Source of the DNA: Rugamonas fusca
Lineage (GTDB): Bacteria; Pseudomonadota; Gammaproteobacteria; Burkholderiales; Burkholderiaceae_D
NCBI RefSeq assembly: GCF_014042365.1
Contig: NZ_JACEZS010000018.1
Location: 55,512 to 119,511 of the forward strand
Direction: 5' to 3'
DNA length: 64,000 nt
Under the pieces are notes generated by a model. It had not been told where the DNA came from, did no database searches, and saw only the letters and a list, made by a program, of their open reading frames with translations. Positions 16,459 to 27,583 of the stretch are shown here, one piece after another (position 1 is the first letter of the stretch; each line of letters begins with the position of its first letter). The position numbers and the translations under genes were made by a program.

Positions 16459-17019
16459 TCAAATATTGGTCACGCGCAGCCCCTTGGGCGGGGCGAAGTC
16501 CTGCACCTCGTCCACCAGGCCCACGGCCTGCGCCTCGCTGGCCGTCAGGTGCAAATCGGAATAAGCGTGGATCCGCCAGTGCTCGTCCGTCAGGCGCACG
16601 TGCGCGCGGATGATCTGTTCGGTACGCGCGTCGTCGGCCTGCAAGCCTTCCACGATGATGCGCAACGCGTCGGGCCGGGCGCCGTGGGGCGCGCTGGCGT
16701 GCGACTTGTGCACCATGAAGCGGGCCGTCTCACTGGCGTAGCGCCGCTCGCCGGCCAGGAACACGATGACGGCGATCGACGCCACGGCGCCGGCGTTGTA
16801 GGTCATGAAGCGGATCGGCAGGTTGCTCAGGTAGTTGTACAGGCAGATGCCGTCGCTGACGTAGCCGCCATTGGACTGGATCAGGATATGGGCCGTGCCG
16901 ACCCGGTCTTCCGTCATGTCGGCGACCGCGTCGAACACGCGCCGCACCATATCGCTGTTGACGTCGCCGGACAAGGTAAACCAGGCATGCCCTTCGAATT
17001 GATCGCGCTCTTCGTTCAT
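16459..17019 (-). CDS. Stand-alone ClpP-like serine protease
   Basis: A 186-residue member of the ClpP/crotonase fold. Counting from the chosen ATG, the Ser-His-Asp triad appears intact: Ser81 in GAVASIAV, His104 in RFMVHKSH, and Asp155 in YSDLHLTASEA (aligned by eye to E. coli precursor Ser111, His136, Asp185). The HILIQSNGGYVSDG segment (about residues 44-57) forms the substrate-binding strand and oxyanion region. It is diverged from the housekeeping ClpP and has no clpX neighbour, so its unfoldase partner is unknown. The frame is open further upstream to 17241, into the glycine riboswitch. ATG 17019 was chosen because homology-like sequence begins there, but ATG 17067 is possible. No signal peptide is seen. 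Confidence 0.75.
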   Translation of the reverse strand: MNEERDQFEGHAWFTLSGDVNSDMVRRVFDAVADMTEDRVGTAHILIQSNGGYVSDGICLYNYLSNLPIRFMTYNAGAVASIAVIVFLAGERRYASETARFMVHKSHASAPHGARPDALRIIVEGLQADDARTEQIIRAHVRLTDEHWRIHAYSDLHLTASEAQAVGLVDEVQDFAPPKGLRVTNI

Positions 17020-17140
17020 GGCCGCACCCGCAGGTTGTTTGGGCAATTTTAGCAAAACGGCGGTCATCGAGTCCGCCACCGCGCGCCATTCGTGCGCGCC
17101 CGGCAAGACCACACAGCAGGCGCGCCGACGACTGGTTTTA

Positions 17141-17169
17141 TTGACAGCAAGGCCCTTCTGGCATATATT
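17141..17169 (+). promoter_or_regulatory. Promoter of the glycine cleavage operon
   Basis: TTGACA (17141-17146), a 17-base spacer and TATATT (17164-17169) form a near-consensus sigma-70 promoter. The riboswitch P1 stem begins 8 bases after the -10, as expected for a transcript led by the aptamers. Confidence 0.8.
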
Positions 17170-17176
17170 TCCGAGT

Positions 17177-17375
17177 CTTGATCGGGAGAGGGCTGACCTG
17201 CGCAGCCGCCGAAGGGGCACTACCCACAAACTCTCAGGCAAAAGGACCGATCAAGGGACCGGCGCGCGCAAGCGCCTGGCTCAACTCTGGAGAGCGGCCG
17301 CGGCACATGCCGGCGGCCCACCGAAGGGGCGCACGGGAACCATCCCGTTATCTCTCAGGTACCAAGGACAGAGGG
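17177..17375 (+). ncRNA. Tandem glycine riboswitch
   Basis: Two consecutive glycine aptamers precede gcvT. In the first, P1 is a perfect 9-bp helix, CTTGATCGG (17177-17185) with CCGATCAAG (17247-17255). The conserved GGGAGAGG, CCGAAGGGGC and CTCTCAGGCAAAAGGAC blocks lie inside. In the second, P1 is CTCTG (17285-17289) with CAGAG (17369-17373), enclosing GGAGAGCGGC, CCGAAGGGGC and CTCTCAGGTACCAAGGACAG. Such tandem switches turn on glycine cleavage genes when glycine is high. No clear terminator lies between the second aptamer and the gcvT Shine-Dalgarno. Only an imperfect hairpin near 17392-17414 is seen, so the expression platform may act on translation (inference). Confidence 0.95.
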
Positions 17376-17457
17376 GTCTGCGATCACACGTGGAGAAGCT
17401 GCGTTAGCTCTTCCTTGTCTGCTCCGTTAACCCTTTCACCTTTGGACCGAGGAATAC

Positions 17458-18579
17458 ATGACGCTCAAAACCACCCCGCTCAATCAAGCCCACCGCGACG
17501 CGGGCGCCCGCATGGTCGATTTCGGCGGCTGGGACATGCCCGTCAACTACGGTTCGCAGATCGAGGAACACCATGCCGTGCGCACCGACGTGGGCATGTT
17601 CGACGTGGCCCACATGTGCGTGGTCGACATCAAGGGCGACAACGTGCGCGCCTTCCTGCGCGGCCTGCTGGCCAACAACGTCGACAAGCTGCAAGTGTCG
17701 GGCAAGGCCCTGTACTCGTGCATGCTCAACCCGCAAGGCAAGGTGATCGACGACCTGATCGTCTACTTCATCAACGAGAGCTGGTTCCGCCTGGTGGTCA
17801 ACGCCGGCACGGCCGAGAAGGACGTGGCCTGGATGCAGGCGCAGAACACGGCCACCAACAGCGGCCTGACCATCACCCAGCGCCGCGACGGCGCCAACGC
17901 CATGGCCCTGATCGCCGTGCAGGGCCCGAACGCGCGCGCCAAGGTATGGCAAGTGATCCCCGAAGCCCAGGCCGCGACGGCCGACATGAAGCCCTTCAAC
18001 GTGGCCTTCGCCCACAGCGCCGTGTTCGGCGAGGCGATGGTGGCGCGCACCGGCTACACGGGCGAAGACGGTTTTGAAATCGGCGTGGCCGCCGAACAGG
18101 CCGTGGCCCTGTGGAACGCGCTGGCCGCCGCCGGCGTCAAGCCGGCCGGCCTGGGCGCGCGCGACACGCTGCGCCTGGAAGCGGGCATGAATTTGTACGG
18201 CCAGGACATGGACGAAACCGTCAACCCGCTGGACGCGGGCCTGGCCTGGACCATCGACCTGGTGTCGCCGCGCGACTTCATCGGCAAGGCCGCGCTGGAG
18301 GAAATGGGCCAGAACGCCCAGTTCGTGGGCCTGGTGCTGCGCGAAAAAGGCGGCGTGCTGCGCGCCCACCAGAAAGTCATCGTGGCCGGCAGCGACGCCA
18401 CCGGCGAGATCACCAGCGGCACCTTCAGCCCCACCATGCAGCAAGCGATCGCGCTGGCGCGCGTGCCGATGGGCGTGGCCGTGGGCGACACCGTGCACGT
18501 GGAAATCCGCGACAAGAAGCTGGCCGCCTCGGTCGTCAAGCTGCCGTTCGTACGTAACGGTAAAATCCTCGTCGCCTGA
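17458..18579 (+). CDS. gcvT: Aminomethyltransferase, glycine cleavage T protein
   Basis: Transfers the methylene group from aminomethylated lipoyl-GcvH to tetrahydrofolate, releasing ammonia. The 373-residue length fits GcvT. Visible family segments are HRDAGARMVDFGGWDMPVNY near the N-terminus, the VRTDVGMFDVAHM stretch, and GYTGEDGFEI (about residues 199-208). GARDTLRLEAGMNLYGQDMDE follows with folate-site residues. The start ATG has GAGG seven bases upstream. It is the first gene under the glycine riboswitch, 43 bases ahead of gcvH. Confidence 0.97.
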   Translation: MTLKTTPLNQAHRDAGARMVDFGGWDMPVNYGSQIEEHHAVRTDVGMFDVAHMCVVDIKGDNVRAFLRGLLANNVDKLQVSGKALYSCMLNPQGKVIDDLIVYFINESWFRLVVNAGTAEKDVAWMQAQNTATNSGLTITQRRDGANAMALIAVQGPNARAKVWQVIPEAQAATADMKPFNVAFAHSAVFGEAMVARTGYTGEDGFEIGVAAEQAVALWNALAAAGVKPAGLGARDTLRLEAGMNLYGQDMDETVNPLDAGLAWTIDLVSPRDFIGKAALEEMGQNAQFVGLVLREKGGVLRAHQKVIVAGSDATGEITSGTFSPTMQQAIALARVPMGVAVGDTVHVEIRDKKLAASVVKLPFVRNGKILVA

Positions 18580-18621
18580 CCCCAAAAACTATTTAACAAA
18601 CACTTACCTCTGGAGCCACAC

Positions 18622-18999
18622 ATGAACATCCCTGCAGACCTGAAGTACACCGAGTCCCACGAGTGGGTACGCCTGGAAGCTGACGGCACCGTCACCGTCG
18701 GCATCACCGAGTACGCACAGGATGCGCTGGGCGACATCGTCTTCGTCGAACTGCCGAAAGTGGGCGCCACCTACGGCGCCGGCGACGACGCGGCCGTGGT
18801 GGAATCGGTCAAGGCCGCCAGCGACATCTACGCTCCCGTGGCCGGCGAAGTGGTGGCCGTGAACGAGGACGTGGTCAACGCCCCCGAGTCGATCAACGCC
18901 GACGCCTACGCCGCCTGGATGTTCAAGATCAAGCCAGCCGATGCCAACGCCATTAACGGCCTGCTGGACGCGGCCGCCTACGGCAAGGCCACCGCCTAA
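18622..18999 (+). CDS. gcvH: Glycine cleavage H protein (lipoyl carrier)
   Basis: A small lipoylated carrier of 125 residues that shuttles the aminomethyl group between GcvP, GcvT and Lpd. The lipoylation site is Lys64 in ESVKAASDIY, inside the hybrid-motif fold. YTESHEWVRLE opens the domain as usual. It is preceded by CTGGAG as Shine-Dalgarno. An intrinsic terminator follows 11 bases after the stop, so gcvT-gcvH can form its own transcript. Confidence 0.97.
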   Translation: MNIPADLKYTESHEWVRLEADGTVTVGITEYAQDALGDIVFVELPKVGATYGAGDDAAVVESVKAASDIYAPVAGEVVAVNEDVVNAPESINADAYAAWMFKIKPADANAINGLLDAAAYGKATA

Positions 19000-19010
19000 G
19001 ACGGTAACCA

Positions 19011-19036
19011 GGCCAGCGTTCGCGCTGGCCTTTTTT
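19011..19036 (+). terminator. Intrinsic terminator between gcvH and gcvP
   Basis: A perfect 8-bp stem GGCCAGCG/CGCTGGCC closed by a TTCG tetraloop and followed by six T. This is a textbook Rho-independent terminator. It separates gcvT-gcvH from gcvP. Confidence 0.9.
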
Positions 19037-19091
19037 GTTCCCGTCCGCCGTCCCCGCCGGCACCCTCTCCTCTTTTTCGCCCTGATACATC

Positions 19092-21986
<2,895 letters not shown>

Positions 21987-22007
21987 GCGCCAGGTTGTAT
22001 GCGGACC

Positions 22008-22047
22008 GGCGTCAGCGCCACGCGGTTAGCGCCGCGCGCCTGACGCC
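22008..22047. terminator. Stem-loop between gcvP and the convergent chemoreceptor gene
   Basis: Arms GGCGTCAG (22008-22015) and CTGACGCC (22040-22047) enclose a GC-rich loop that could extend the stem. It sits in the 66-base gap between two converging stops. There is no T-run, so termination is only a guess. Confidence 0.35.
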
Positions 22048-22053
22048 GCGAAG

Positions 22054-23703
22054 TCAACGTCGATTCGACGCCAGACGCAGGCGGGCCACCTGGCTCGTTC
22101 CTGCGTTTTTTTTCGCCTCCGCCGCCAGCGCCAGCTCGGGCCGGGCCGGCACGTCGTCCAGTTTGAACAGGGTGACGGCTTCCGACAGGCTCACGGCCTG
22201 CTCCTGCAGGCTGCACGCGGCGGCGGCGGCCTGCTCCACCAGGGCCATGTTCTGCTGCGTGACCTGGTCCATCTGGACCATGGCATGGTTCACATCCTGC
22301 AGCCCGGCCGCCTGCTCGGCGCTGGCCTGGCTGATCTGGCTGATGATGTCGCCCACCTGGCGCACCGAGGTGACGATATCGGCCATGCTGGTGCCGGCCT
22401 CCTCCACCGACCGGCTGCCGCCCTCGATCTCGGCCACGGACTCCGCGATCAGCGCCTTGATCTCGCGTGCGGCCGTGGCCGAGCGCTGGGCCAGCGTGCG
22501 CACTTCGCCGGCCACCACGGCGAAGCCGCGCCCGTGCTCGCCGGCCCGCGCCGCCTCCACGGCCGCGTTCAAGGCCAGCAAATTGGTCTGGAACGCGATG
22601 CCATCGATCACGCCCACGATCTCCACCACCTTGCGCGAACTGCCCCGGATCGAGGCCATCGTCACTTCCAGCCGCTGCACCACGGTGCCGCCGCGCACGG
22701 CGTAGCCGGTGGCGCTGCGGGCCAGTTCATTGGCCAGCTGCGCGTTGCTGGCCGTCTCGCTGACGGTGGCCGTCAATTCCTGCATCGAGCTGGCCGTCTC
22801 CTCCAGCGAACTGGCCTGGGCCTCCGTGCGCGAGGACAGGTCAGCGTTGCCGGCCGCGATCTCGCGCGAGGCCGTGTCGATGGTCTGGGCCGAGGCCAGG
22901 ATGGTGCGCAACGTGCCGTTCAGGTTGCGGATGCTGGTGTCGAGCGCGCGCGCCGTTTCCGCGATCTCGTCCTTGCCATAGATGCGCTGCTTGACGGTCA
23001 GGTTGCCTTCGGCCAGGTCGACGGCGGCCGCCCCGATCTCGCGCACTTCCTTGAGCAGTGCGTTGCGCACGGCCATCGTCACCAGCAGCGACAGCGCGAT
23101 CGACAGCCCCACCACCACCGGCAGCAGCGTCGACAAGGTGCGGAACTCGCTCCGGGCCTCCTGGTAGGCCTGCTCCCCCAGGGCCTGTTCCTGCCGCGAC
23201 AACTGTTCCAGCCGCTGGGATAGCGCGTCGAACGCGCGCTCGGCCTTGGACATGGCGTTGGTGGCCATGGACGGATCGACCGCGCTCATTTCCACCACGT
23301 CGTTGACGGCCTTCACGTACAGCGCGTGGGCCGCGTGCGACTCGGCCACCAGCGTATGTTCGCCGGCGCTGGCGGCCGTGGTGCGCTCCAACTGCCCATA
23401 CTGGTGCTCGAGCGCGGCGTGGCGCGCATGGATGTCGCGCACCAGCGCCTCCACGCGCGGCGCGGAAAAGCTGGCGTTGATCCAGGTGAGCAACTGGTAA
23501 GCCTCCGTGTGGGCCCGGTTGGCGCCGGCCACCAGGTCGGCCGCCGCCTTGCTGCGGGCGGCACGCTGCTGCACCAGCTTCTCCAGCAAGCCGTTCTGGC
23601 GCACCAGCCCATAGTAGGCGCCGACCGACAGCACCACCAGCAGCGCCAGCACCACCGCGGGGGCCAGCAGCAGCTTGGGACCTATCCGTAATTTGCTCAG
23701 CAT
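22054..23703 (-). CDS. Methyl-accepting chemotaxis protein
   Basis: A chemoreceptor of 549 residues. TM1 is about residues 11-33 (PKLLLAPAVVLALLVVLSVGAYYG). A helical periplasmic sensor of about 155 residues follows, most like a four-helix bundle. TM2 (about 191-212) leads into a HAMP domain (EVREIGAAAVDLAEGNLTVKQRI). The signalling tip carries GIAFQTNLLALNAAVEAARAG and GFAVVAGEVRTLAQRS, which bind CheA/CheW. No NWETF-type CheR tether is visible at the end (LASNRR). The start is set at MLSKLRIG because the frame upstream has no coding character. It follows the secreted Cache protein by 92 bases on the same strand. Confidence 0.92.
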   Translation of the reverse strand: MLSKLRIGPKLLLAPAVVLALLVVLSVGAYYGLVRQNGLLEKLVQQRAARSKAAADLVAGANRAHTEAYQLLTWINASFSAPRVEALVRDIHARHAALEHQYGQLERTTAASAGEHTLVAESHAAHALYVKAVNDVVEMSAVDPSMATNAMSKAERAFDALSQRLEQLSRQEQALGEQAYQEARSEFRTLSTLLPVVVGLSIALSLLVTMAVRNALLKEVREIGAAAVDLAEGNLTVKQRIYGKDEIAETARALDTSIRNLNGTLRTILASAQTIDTASREIAAGNADLSSRTEAQASSLEETASSMQELTATVSETASNAQLANELARSATGYAVRGGTVVQRLEVTMASIRGSSRKVVEIVGVIDGIAFQTNLLALNAAVEAARAGEHGRGFAVVAGEVRTLAQRSATAAREIKALIAESVAEIEGGSRSVEEAGTSMADIVTSVRQVGDIISQISQASAEQAAGLQDVNHAMVQMDQVTQQNMALVEQAAAAACSLQEQAVSLSEAVTLFKLDDVPARPELALAAEAKKNAGTSQVARLRLASNRR

Positions 23704-23795
23704 ATTCGCTCCAGATCCGAAAAGGCGGCCCGCCCCGCAACGTGGCGCGCCACGGCGTGGTTCAACCACGTCGGGCAGACGCGATGCCGGCGCCG

Positions 23796-24233
23796 TCAGT
23801 GCTTGTAGATGCCCGCTTCCAGCGCCACGTCGCCCACCCGCAGCACGTAGGTGGACTTGGCTTCCACCTTGCCCGTCTCGGGATTGCGGAACTTGTAGTC
23901 CACCCAGCCGTGGCCCTTGCCCTTGGCCAGCGCCAGCAGCTCCTGGCGGAACGGCTTGCCGTCCGCGTCGGGCACGTCGAGCAGGTTCTTGCCGATCAGG
24001 GCCTTGGTGGGATGGGCGATGGTGATGCCGTCCAGGTCGCGCATGGCCAGGTACAAGGCGCCCTGGTTGAATTCCGGATCCTTGTTGTTGATCTTGGCGA
24101 TCATGTCGGCCTTGCCGTGCTGCTTGACGTACTGGGCACCGCGCTCGGCCAGCGCGACCGCGTCCTTCTCGCCCGGTGCCGCCAGCGCCAGTTGACAGCA
24201 CAACAGCGATGCCACGCACAGCAGCTTTTTCAT
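23796..24233 (-). CDS. Secreted single-Cache domain protein
   Basis: A 145-residue protein with a cleavable signal peptide (MKKLLCVASLLCCQLALA, cleavage probably before APGEK). The mature part is one Cache_2-like sensor domain. It has the KINNKDPEFNQGALYLAMRDLDGITIAHPTK and PETGKVEAKSTYVLRVGDVALEAGIY segments typical of these domains. Cache domains usually sit inside receptors and bind small molecules such as organic acids. Here it is free in the periplasm. The ATG has AGGAAAT six bases upstream, so the longer upstream frame is rejected. It is upstream of a chemoreceptor gene on the same strand and may act as its binding-protein partner (inference). Confidence 0.85.
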   Translation of the reverse strand: MKKLLCVASLLCCQLALAAPGEKDAVALAERGAQYVKQHGKADMIAKINNKDPEFNQGALYLAMRDLDGITIAHPTKALIGKNLLDVPDADGKPFRQELLALAKGKGHGWVDYKFRNPETGKVEAKSTYVLRVGDVALEAGIYKH

Positions 24234-24432
24234 GGTTGATTTCCTCGCATGTGGATATCCCCGATCGCGGCCGCGCCGCCGGGCGGGTATGATAGGCGGC
24301 GAGGCGTGAGCCCGGCCGGCCCCAGGCTTGTTCTTGCCTAAGTGCATGTCGTAATCTACGCTGTCCGGCCGGCCGCAATCTTGCGCTGGCTCAATCCATC
24401 GGCTGCCCCGCGCAGCCCACAACCGAGGTTGC

Positions 24433-24771
24433 ATGAAACCATCCGTCAAAGCGGCCCTGTGGTCGGGCCTGGTGTTTCCCGGCCTGGGCCATATGCTGGC
24501 ACTGCGCCGCCCGCTGCGCGGCTGCCTCTTTCTTCTGCCGACCGCGCTGGGCTGGGCTTATTTACTGGGCGGCCTGCTGCCGCTGGTGAACACGCTGAGC
24601 GAACAGCTGGTCAACGGCACGCTGGCGCCCGACCCCGACCAGCTCGCGCAACGGGTGGCCGAGTCCGGCATGGGTGGCGCCGGCCCCGGCGTGGTGCTGC
24701 TTGTGTGCACCGTGTGCTGGATAGGCAGCGTGGTCGACTCGTTCCTGGCCGGCGCCGCGCCACGCCCATGA
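24433..24771 (+). CDS. Small membrane protein of unknown function
   Basis: A 112-residue protein with a GAGG Shine-Dalgarno before the ATG. Hydrophobic segments are at about residues 7-24 (ALWSGLVFPGLGHMLAL), 32-52 and 86-106. The opening GLVFPGLGHMLALRRPLRG resembles small proteins with an early Pro-Gly-Leu-Gly-His turn. I cannot name a family with certainty. It is a single gene, divergent from the Cache protein and 204 bases before the TonB receptor gene. The middle part (about 55-80) is polar and probably outside the bilayer. Confidence 0.6.
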   Translation: MKPSVKAALWSGLVFPGLGHMLALRRPLRGCLFLLPTALGWAYLLGGLLPLVNTLSEQLVNGTLAPDPDQLAQRVAESGMGGAGPGVVLLVCTVCWIGSVVDSFLAGAAPRP

Positions 24772-24975
24772 GCCGCCCGCGGCCGCGGGACAGGTGGCGT
24801 GCCGACGCCCATGCAACAATATCATTGCAAACATGCTAATTATGTTGCACCGCTCCCAATGCCAGACTGTACTTTCCCTCTGGGAAATGTCACCATTACG
24901 AAGAGACATTTTTGACCATCAGTCGCACCACGTTGAAGGTTCCGGCCTGCCTGTTTCCTTCCCTGGAACCCATGC

Positions 24976-27006
24976 ATGACTAACACTATCCGGCCCGCGG
25001 GGGCCGCATCGAACCGGGCCGGCCAAGTGGCCGCCCCGCTATTGCTGGCACTGCTGCTGGGCGCGCGCGTCCCGGACGCCGCTGCCATGACGCCCGGCGA
25101 CGGCCAGGACTTGACCACGCTGCCACTGGAGCAATTGCTGGCGCTCGACGTGTACAGCGCCTCGCGCTACAGCCAGCAGACCAGCGAGGCGCCGTCCAAC
25201 GTCAGCGTGATCAGCGCCGGCGACATCCGCGCTTACGGCTGGCGCACCCTGGCCGACGTGCTGCGCAGCCTGCGCGGCCTGTACGTGAGCTATGACCGCA
25301 ACTACAGCTACCTGGGCGCGCGCGGCTTCCTGCGCCCGGGCGACTACAATACCCGCTTCCTGGTCCAGATCGACGGCAACCGCATCAACGACGCCGTCTA
25401 TGACCAGGCCCCGCTGGGCGAGGAATTCCCGCTCGACCTGGAACTGGTGGAGCGGATCGAATACGCGTCCGGCCCCGGCTCGTCCGTGTACGGCGCCAAC
25501 GCCTTCTTCGGCGTGATCAACGTGATCACGCGCCGGCCCCAGGAGCTCGAAGGCGTGCACGCCACGGTCGATGGCGCGCAAGCAGGCACGCGGCGCGGCC
25601 TGGGCAGCTACGCTTGGCGCGACGGCCATGGCAATGAACTGCTGCTGGCGGCCAGCCGCTACAAGAGCGACGGCCGTGACCAGTACTACGCCGTCTACGA
25701 TACGCCGCAGCAGAACAACGGCGTGGCCCAAGGCCTCGATTACGAGACGTCGCAGCGGCTGTACGCCAAGGCCATCAGTGGCCCGGTCACGCTATCGCTG
25801 CTGCATGGCGACCGGCCCAAGGGCGTGCCCACGGCCTCGTTCAGCCAGGCCTTCAACGATCCGCGCTCGCGTACCATCGACACCCAGAACTACGCCAGCC
25901 TCGATTACCACGACACGGTGGCGCCGGCCACGGAACTGAACGCGCGGCTGTACTGGGGCAGCTACGATTCGCTGGGCGACTACGCCACCGACAACGCCGA
26001 CCGCACGCCCAACCGTGACCTGAGCAACGGCCGCTGGTGGGGCGCGGAAGCGCGCGTGCTGTCGACGGCCATGGCCGGCCACAAGCTGATGGTGGGCGCC
26101 GAATACCAGCACGACTACCGGCTGCGCCTGCTCAACTTCGACGCGGCGCCCTACCGGCTGTACCTGAACGAAAACCATGCGGGCCAGCGCTACGGCCTGT
26201 TCGTGGCCGACGAACTGCGGCTGGCCGCGCCGCTGCTGCTCAACGCCGGCCTGCGCTACGACCACCATACCAGCACCGGCGGCGTGTTCAACCCGCGCGT
26301 GGCCCTGATCGACCAGCTGACGGCCGACACCACGCTCAAGGCCATCTACGGCAGCGCCTACCGCACCCCCAACATCTACGAACGCTATTACGCCTTCATC
26401 GGCGACGGCGGCCAGCTGGCCAACCCAGGCCTGGCGCGCGAGCGCATCCGCAGCACGGAACTGGTGCTGGCCCACCAGTGGCAAGCGAACCGCCGCCTGA
26501 CCGTGAGCCTGTTCCACAACGAGGTGTCGGGCCTGATCTCGCAGGTGACGGATGCGGCCAGCGGCTTGCCCATCTTCCTCAACACGGGCTCGCCCTCGGC
26601 GCACGGGCTGGAGGCCGAATATGAGCACAGCTGGAGTCCGGAAGCCCGGCTGCGCGCCAGCTACAGCTGGCAACGGGTGCGCCGGGACGGCGCCGACACC
26701 GTCAATTCGCCCGCCCAGCTGGCCAAGCTCAATCTGACCCTGCCCCTGCGGGGAGCATGGCGGGCCGGCCTGGAAGCGCAGTACATGGGCCCGCGCGACA
26801 CGGTGCGCGGCGCGCGCGCGGGCGGCTTCCTGGTGGCCAACCTGAACCTGTTCAGCGTGCGCCTGAGCCGCCACACGGACCTCGCCTTCACGGTCCACAA
26901 CCTGGGCGACCGGCGCTACGCCGACCCGGTGGCCGACTCGCTGGCGATGGATACCGTCACCCAGGACGGCCGCCGGCTGGGCGCGCGCCTCACCGTCGAC
27001 TACTGA
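24976..27006 (+). CDS. TonB-dependent outer-membrane receptor
   Basis: A 676-residue protein. An N-terminal signal-like hydrophobic stretch (about residues 15-38, AAPLLLALLLGARVPDAAA) comes first. The plug domain (about 62-175) contains SNVSVISAGDIRAYGWRTLADVLRSLRG, LVQIDGNRINDAVYDQ and ERIEYASGPGSSVYGANAFFGVINVITRRP. A beta-barrel to the C-terminus ends in TVDY. There is no N-terminal STN signalling domain. Siderophore, vitamin B12 and copper receptors share this plan, and the substrate cannot be read. It is followed after 4 bases by the yfiR-like gene and then a c-di-GMP enzyme, so the three form an operon. The receptor may report ligand status to c-di-GMP signalling (inference). Confidence 0.9.
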   Translation: MTNTIRPAGAASNRAGQVAAPLLLALLLGARVPDAAAMTPGDGQDLTTLPLEQLLALDVYSASRYSQQTSEAPSNVSVISAGDIRAYGWRTLADVLRSLRGLYVSYDRNYSYLGARGFLRPGDYNTRFLVQIDGNRINDAVYDQAPLGEEFPLDLELVERIEYASGPGSSVYGANAFFGVINVITRRPQELEGVHATVDGAQAGTRRGLGSYAWRDGHGNELLLAASRYKSDGRDQYYAVYDTPQQNNGVAQGLDYETSQRLYAKAISGPVTLSLLHGDRPKGVPTASFSQAFNDPRSRTIDTQNYASLDYHDTVAPATELNARLYWGSYDSLGDYATDNADRTPNRDLSNGRWWGAEARVLSTAMAGHKLMVGAEYQHDYRLRLLNFDAAPYRLYLNENHAGQRYGLFVADELRLAAPLLLNAGLRYDHHTSTGGVFNPRVALIDQLTADTTLKAIYGSAYRTPNIYERYYAFIGDGGQLANPGLARERIRSTELVLAHQWQANRRLTVSLFHNEVSGLISQVTDAASGLPIFLNTGSPSAHGLEAEYEHSWSPEARLRASYSWQRVRRDGADTVNSPAQLAKLNLTLPLRGAWRAGLEAQYMGPRDTVRGARAGGFLVANLNLFSVRLSRHTDLAFTVHNLGDRRYADPVADSLAMDTVTQDGRRLGARLTVDY

Positions 27007-27010
27007 GGCC

Positions 27011-27583
27011 ATGCACAGCCGCACCGCCCCGCTCCCCCACGCCATCCGGCCGCCGCGCCGGCGGCCTGGCCTGGGCCTGCGCAGCCTGCTGCTGGCGGCG
27101 TGCTGCGGCTGGGGTCTGGCCACGGCCCAGGTAACGGAATACGACGTCAAGGCGGCCTTCGTGTTCAACTTCGCCGTGTTCACGGAATGGCCGGCCGAAG
27201 CCCTGCCGGGCGGCGCGCCGCTGCAGCTGTGCGCCTATCCGGGCAACGCCTTGCAGGGCGCGCTGGCCGCGCTGGGCGACAAGCAGGTCAACGGCCACCG
27301 GGTGCAGGTGCGCTACCCCGGCAACGGCGCCGCCGCGCGCGCCTGCAACGTGCTGTTCCTCGATGGCCAGGACCGCGAGCGGTGGAACGCCTTGCGTCCG
27401 GAACTGGCCGGCGCCAGCGTGCTGACCGTGGCCGACGACCGCGTGATCGGCGCCGCCGGCGCCGTGCTGGCGCTGGCCATGGACCACGCGCGCATCGTGT
27501 TCGACGCCGACCTGGCGGCCGCCCGCCAGGCCCGCCTGACCATCAGCTCCAAGCTGCTGCGCCTGGCCAGGAGCGTCCAATGA
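27011..27583 (+). CDS. YfiR-like periplasmic regulator (DUF4154)
   Basis: A 190-residue protein of the YfiR family, whose known member represses the diguanylate cyclase YfiN from the periplasm. An Arg-rich n-region and hydrophobic stretch (about residues 22-40) form a signal peptide, possibly Tat-like (RPPRRRPG). The mature part begins EYDVKAAFVFNFAVFTEWP, the hallmark of the family. LQLCAYPG (Cys74) and ACNVLFL (Cys112) supply a likely disulfide pair. Its stop overlaps the next gene's ATG by four bases, so regulator and enzyme are translationally coupled. The outer-membrane YfiB component is missing here; the TonB receptor takes its place in the gene order. Confidence 0.88.
   Translation: MHSRTAPLPHAIRPPRRRPGLGLRSLLLAACCGWGLATAQVTEYDVKAAFVFNFAVFTEWPAEALPGGAPLQLCAYPGNALQGALAALGDKQVNGHRVQVRYPGNGAAARACNVLFLDGQDRERWNALRPELAGASVLTVADDRVIGAAGAVLALAMDHARIVFDADLAAARQARLTISSKLLRLARSVQ

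Noticed and set aside
16341..16613. A 90-codon plus-strand frame downstream of the DUF1631 start, and a nearby GGAGGAGAAAAG ribosome-site-like run
   Set aside because: The frame runs antisense into the ClpP-like gene, starts far from the Shine-Dalgarno-like run and encodes Arg/Pro-rich text.
17392..17414. Riboswitch expression-platform terminator before gcvT
   Set aside because: The hairpin is imperfect (one mismatch and a G-T pair) and not followed by a T-run, so it was not listed as a terminator.
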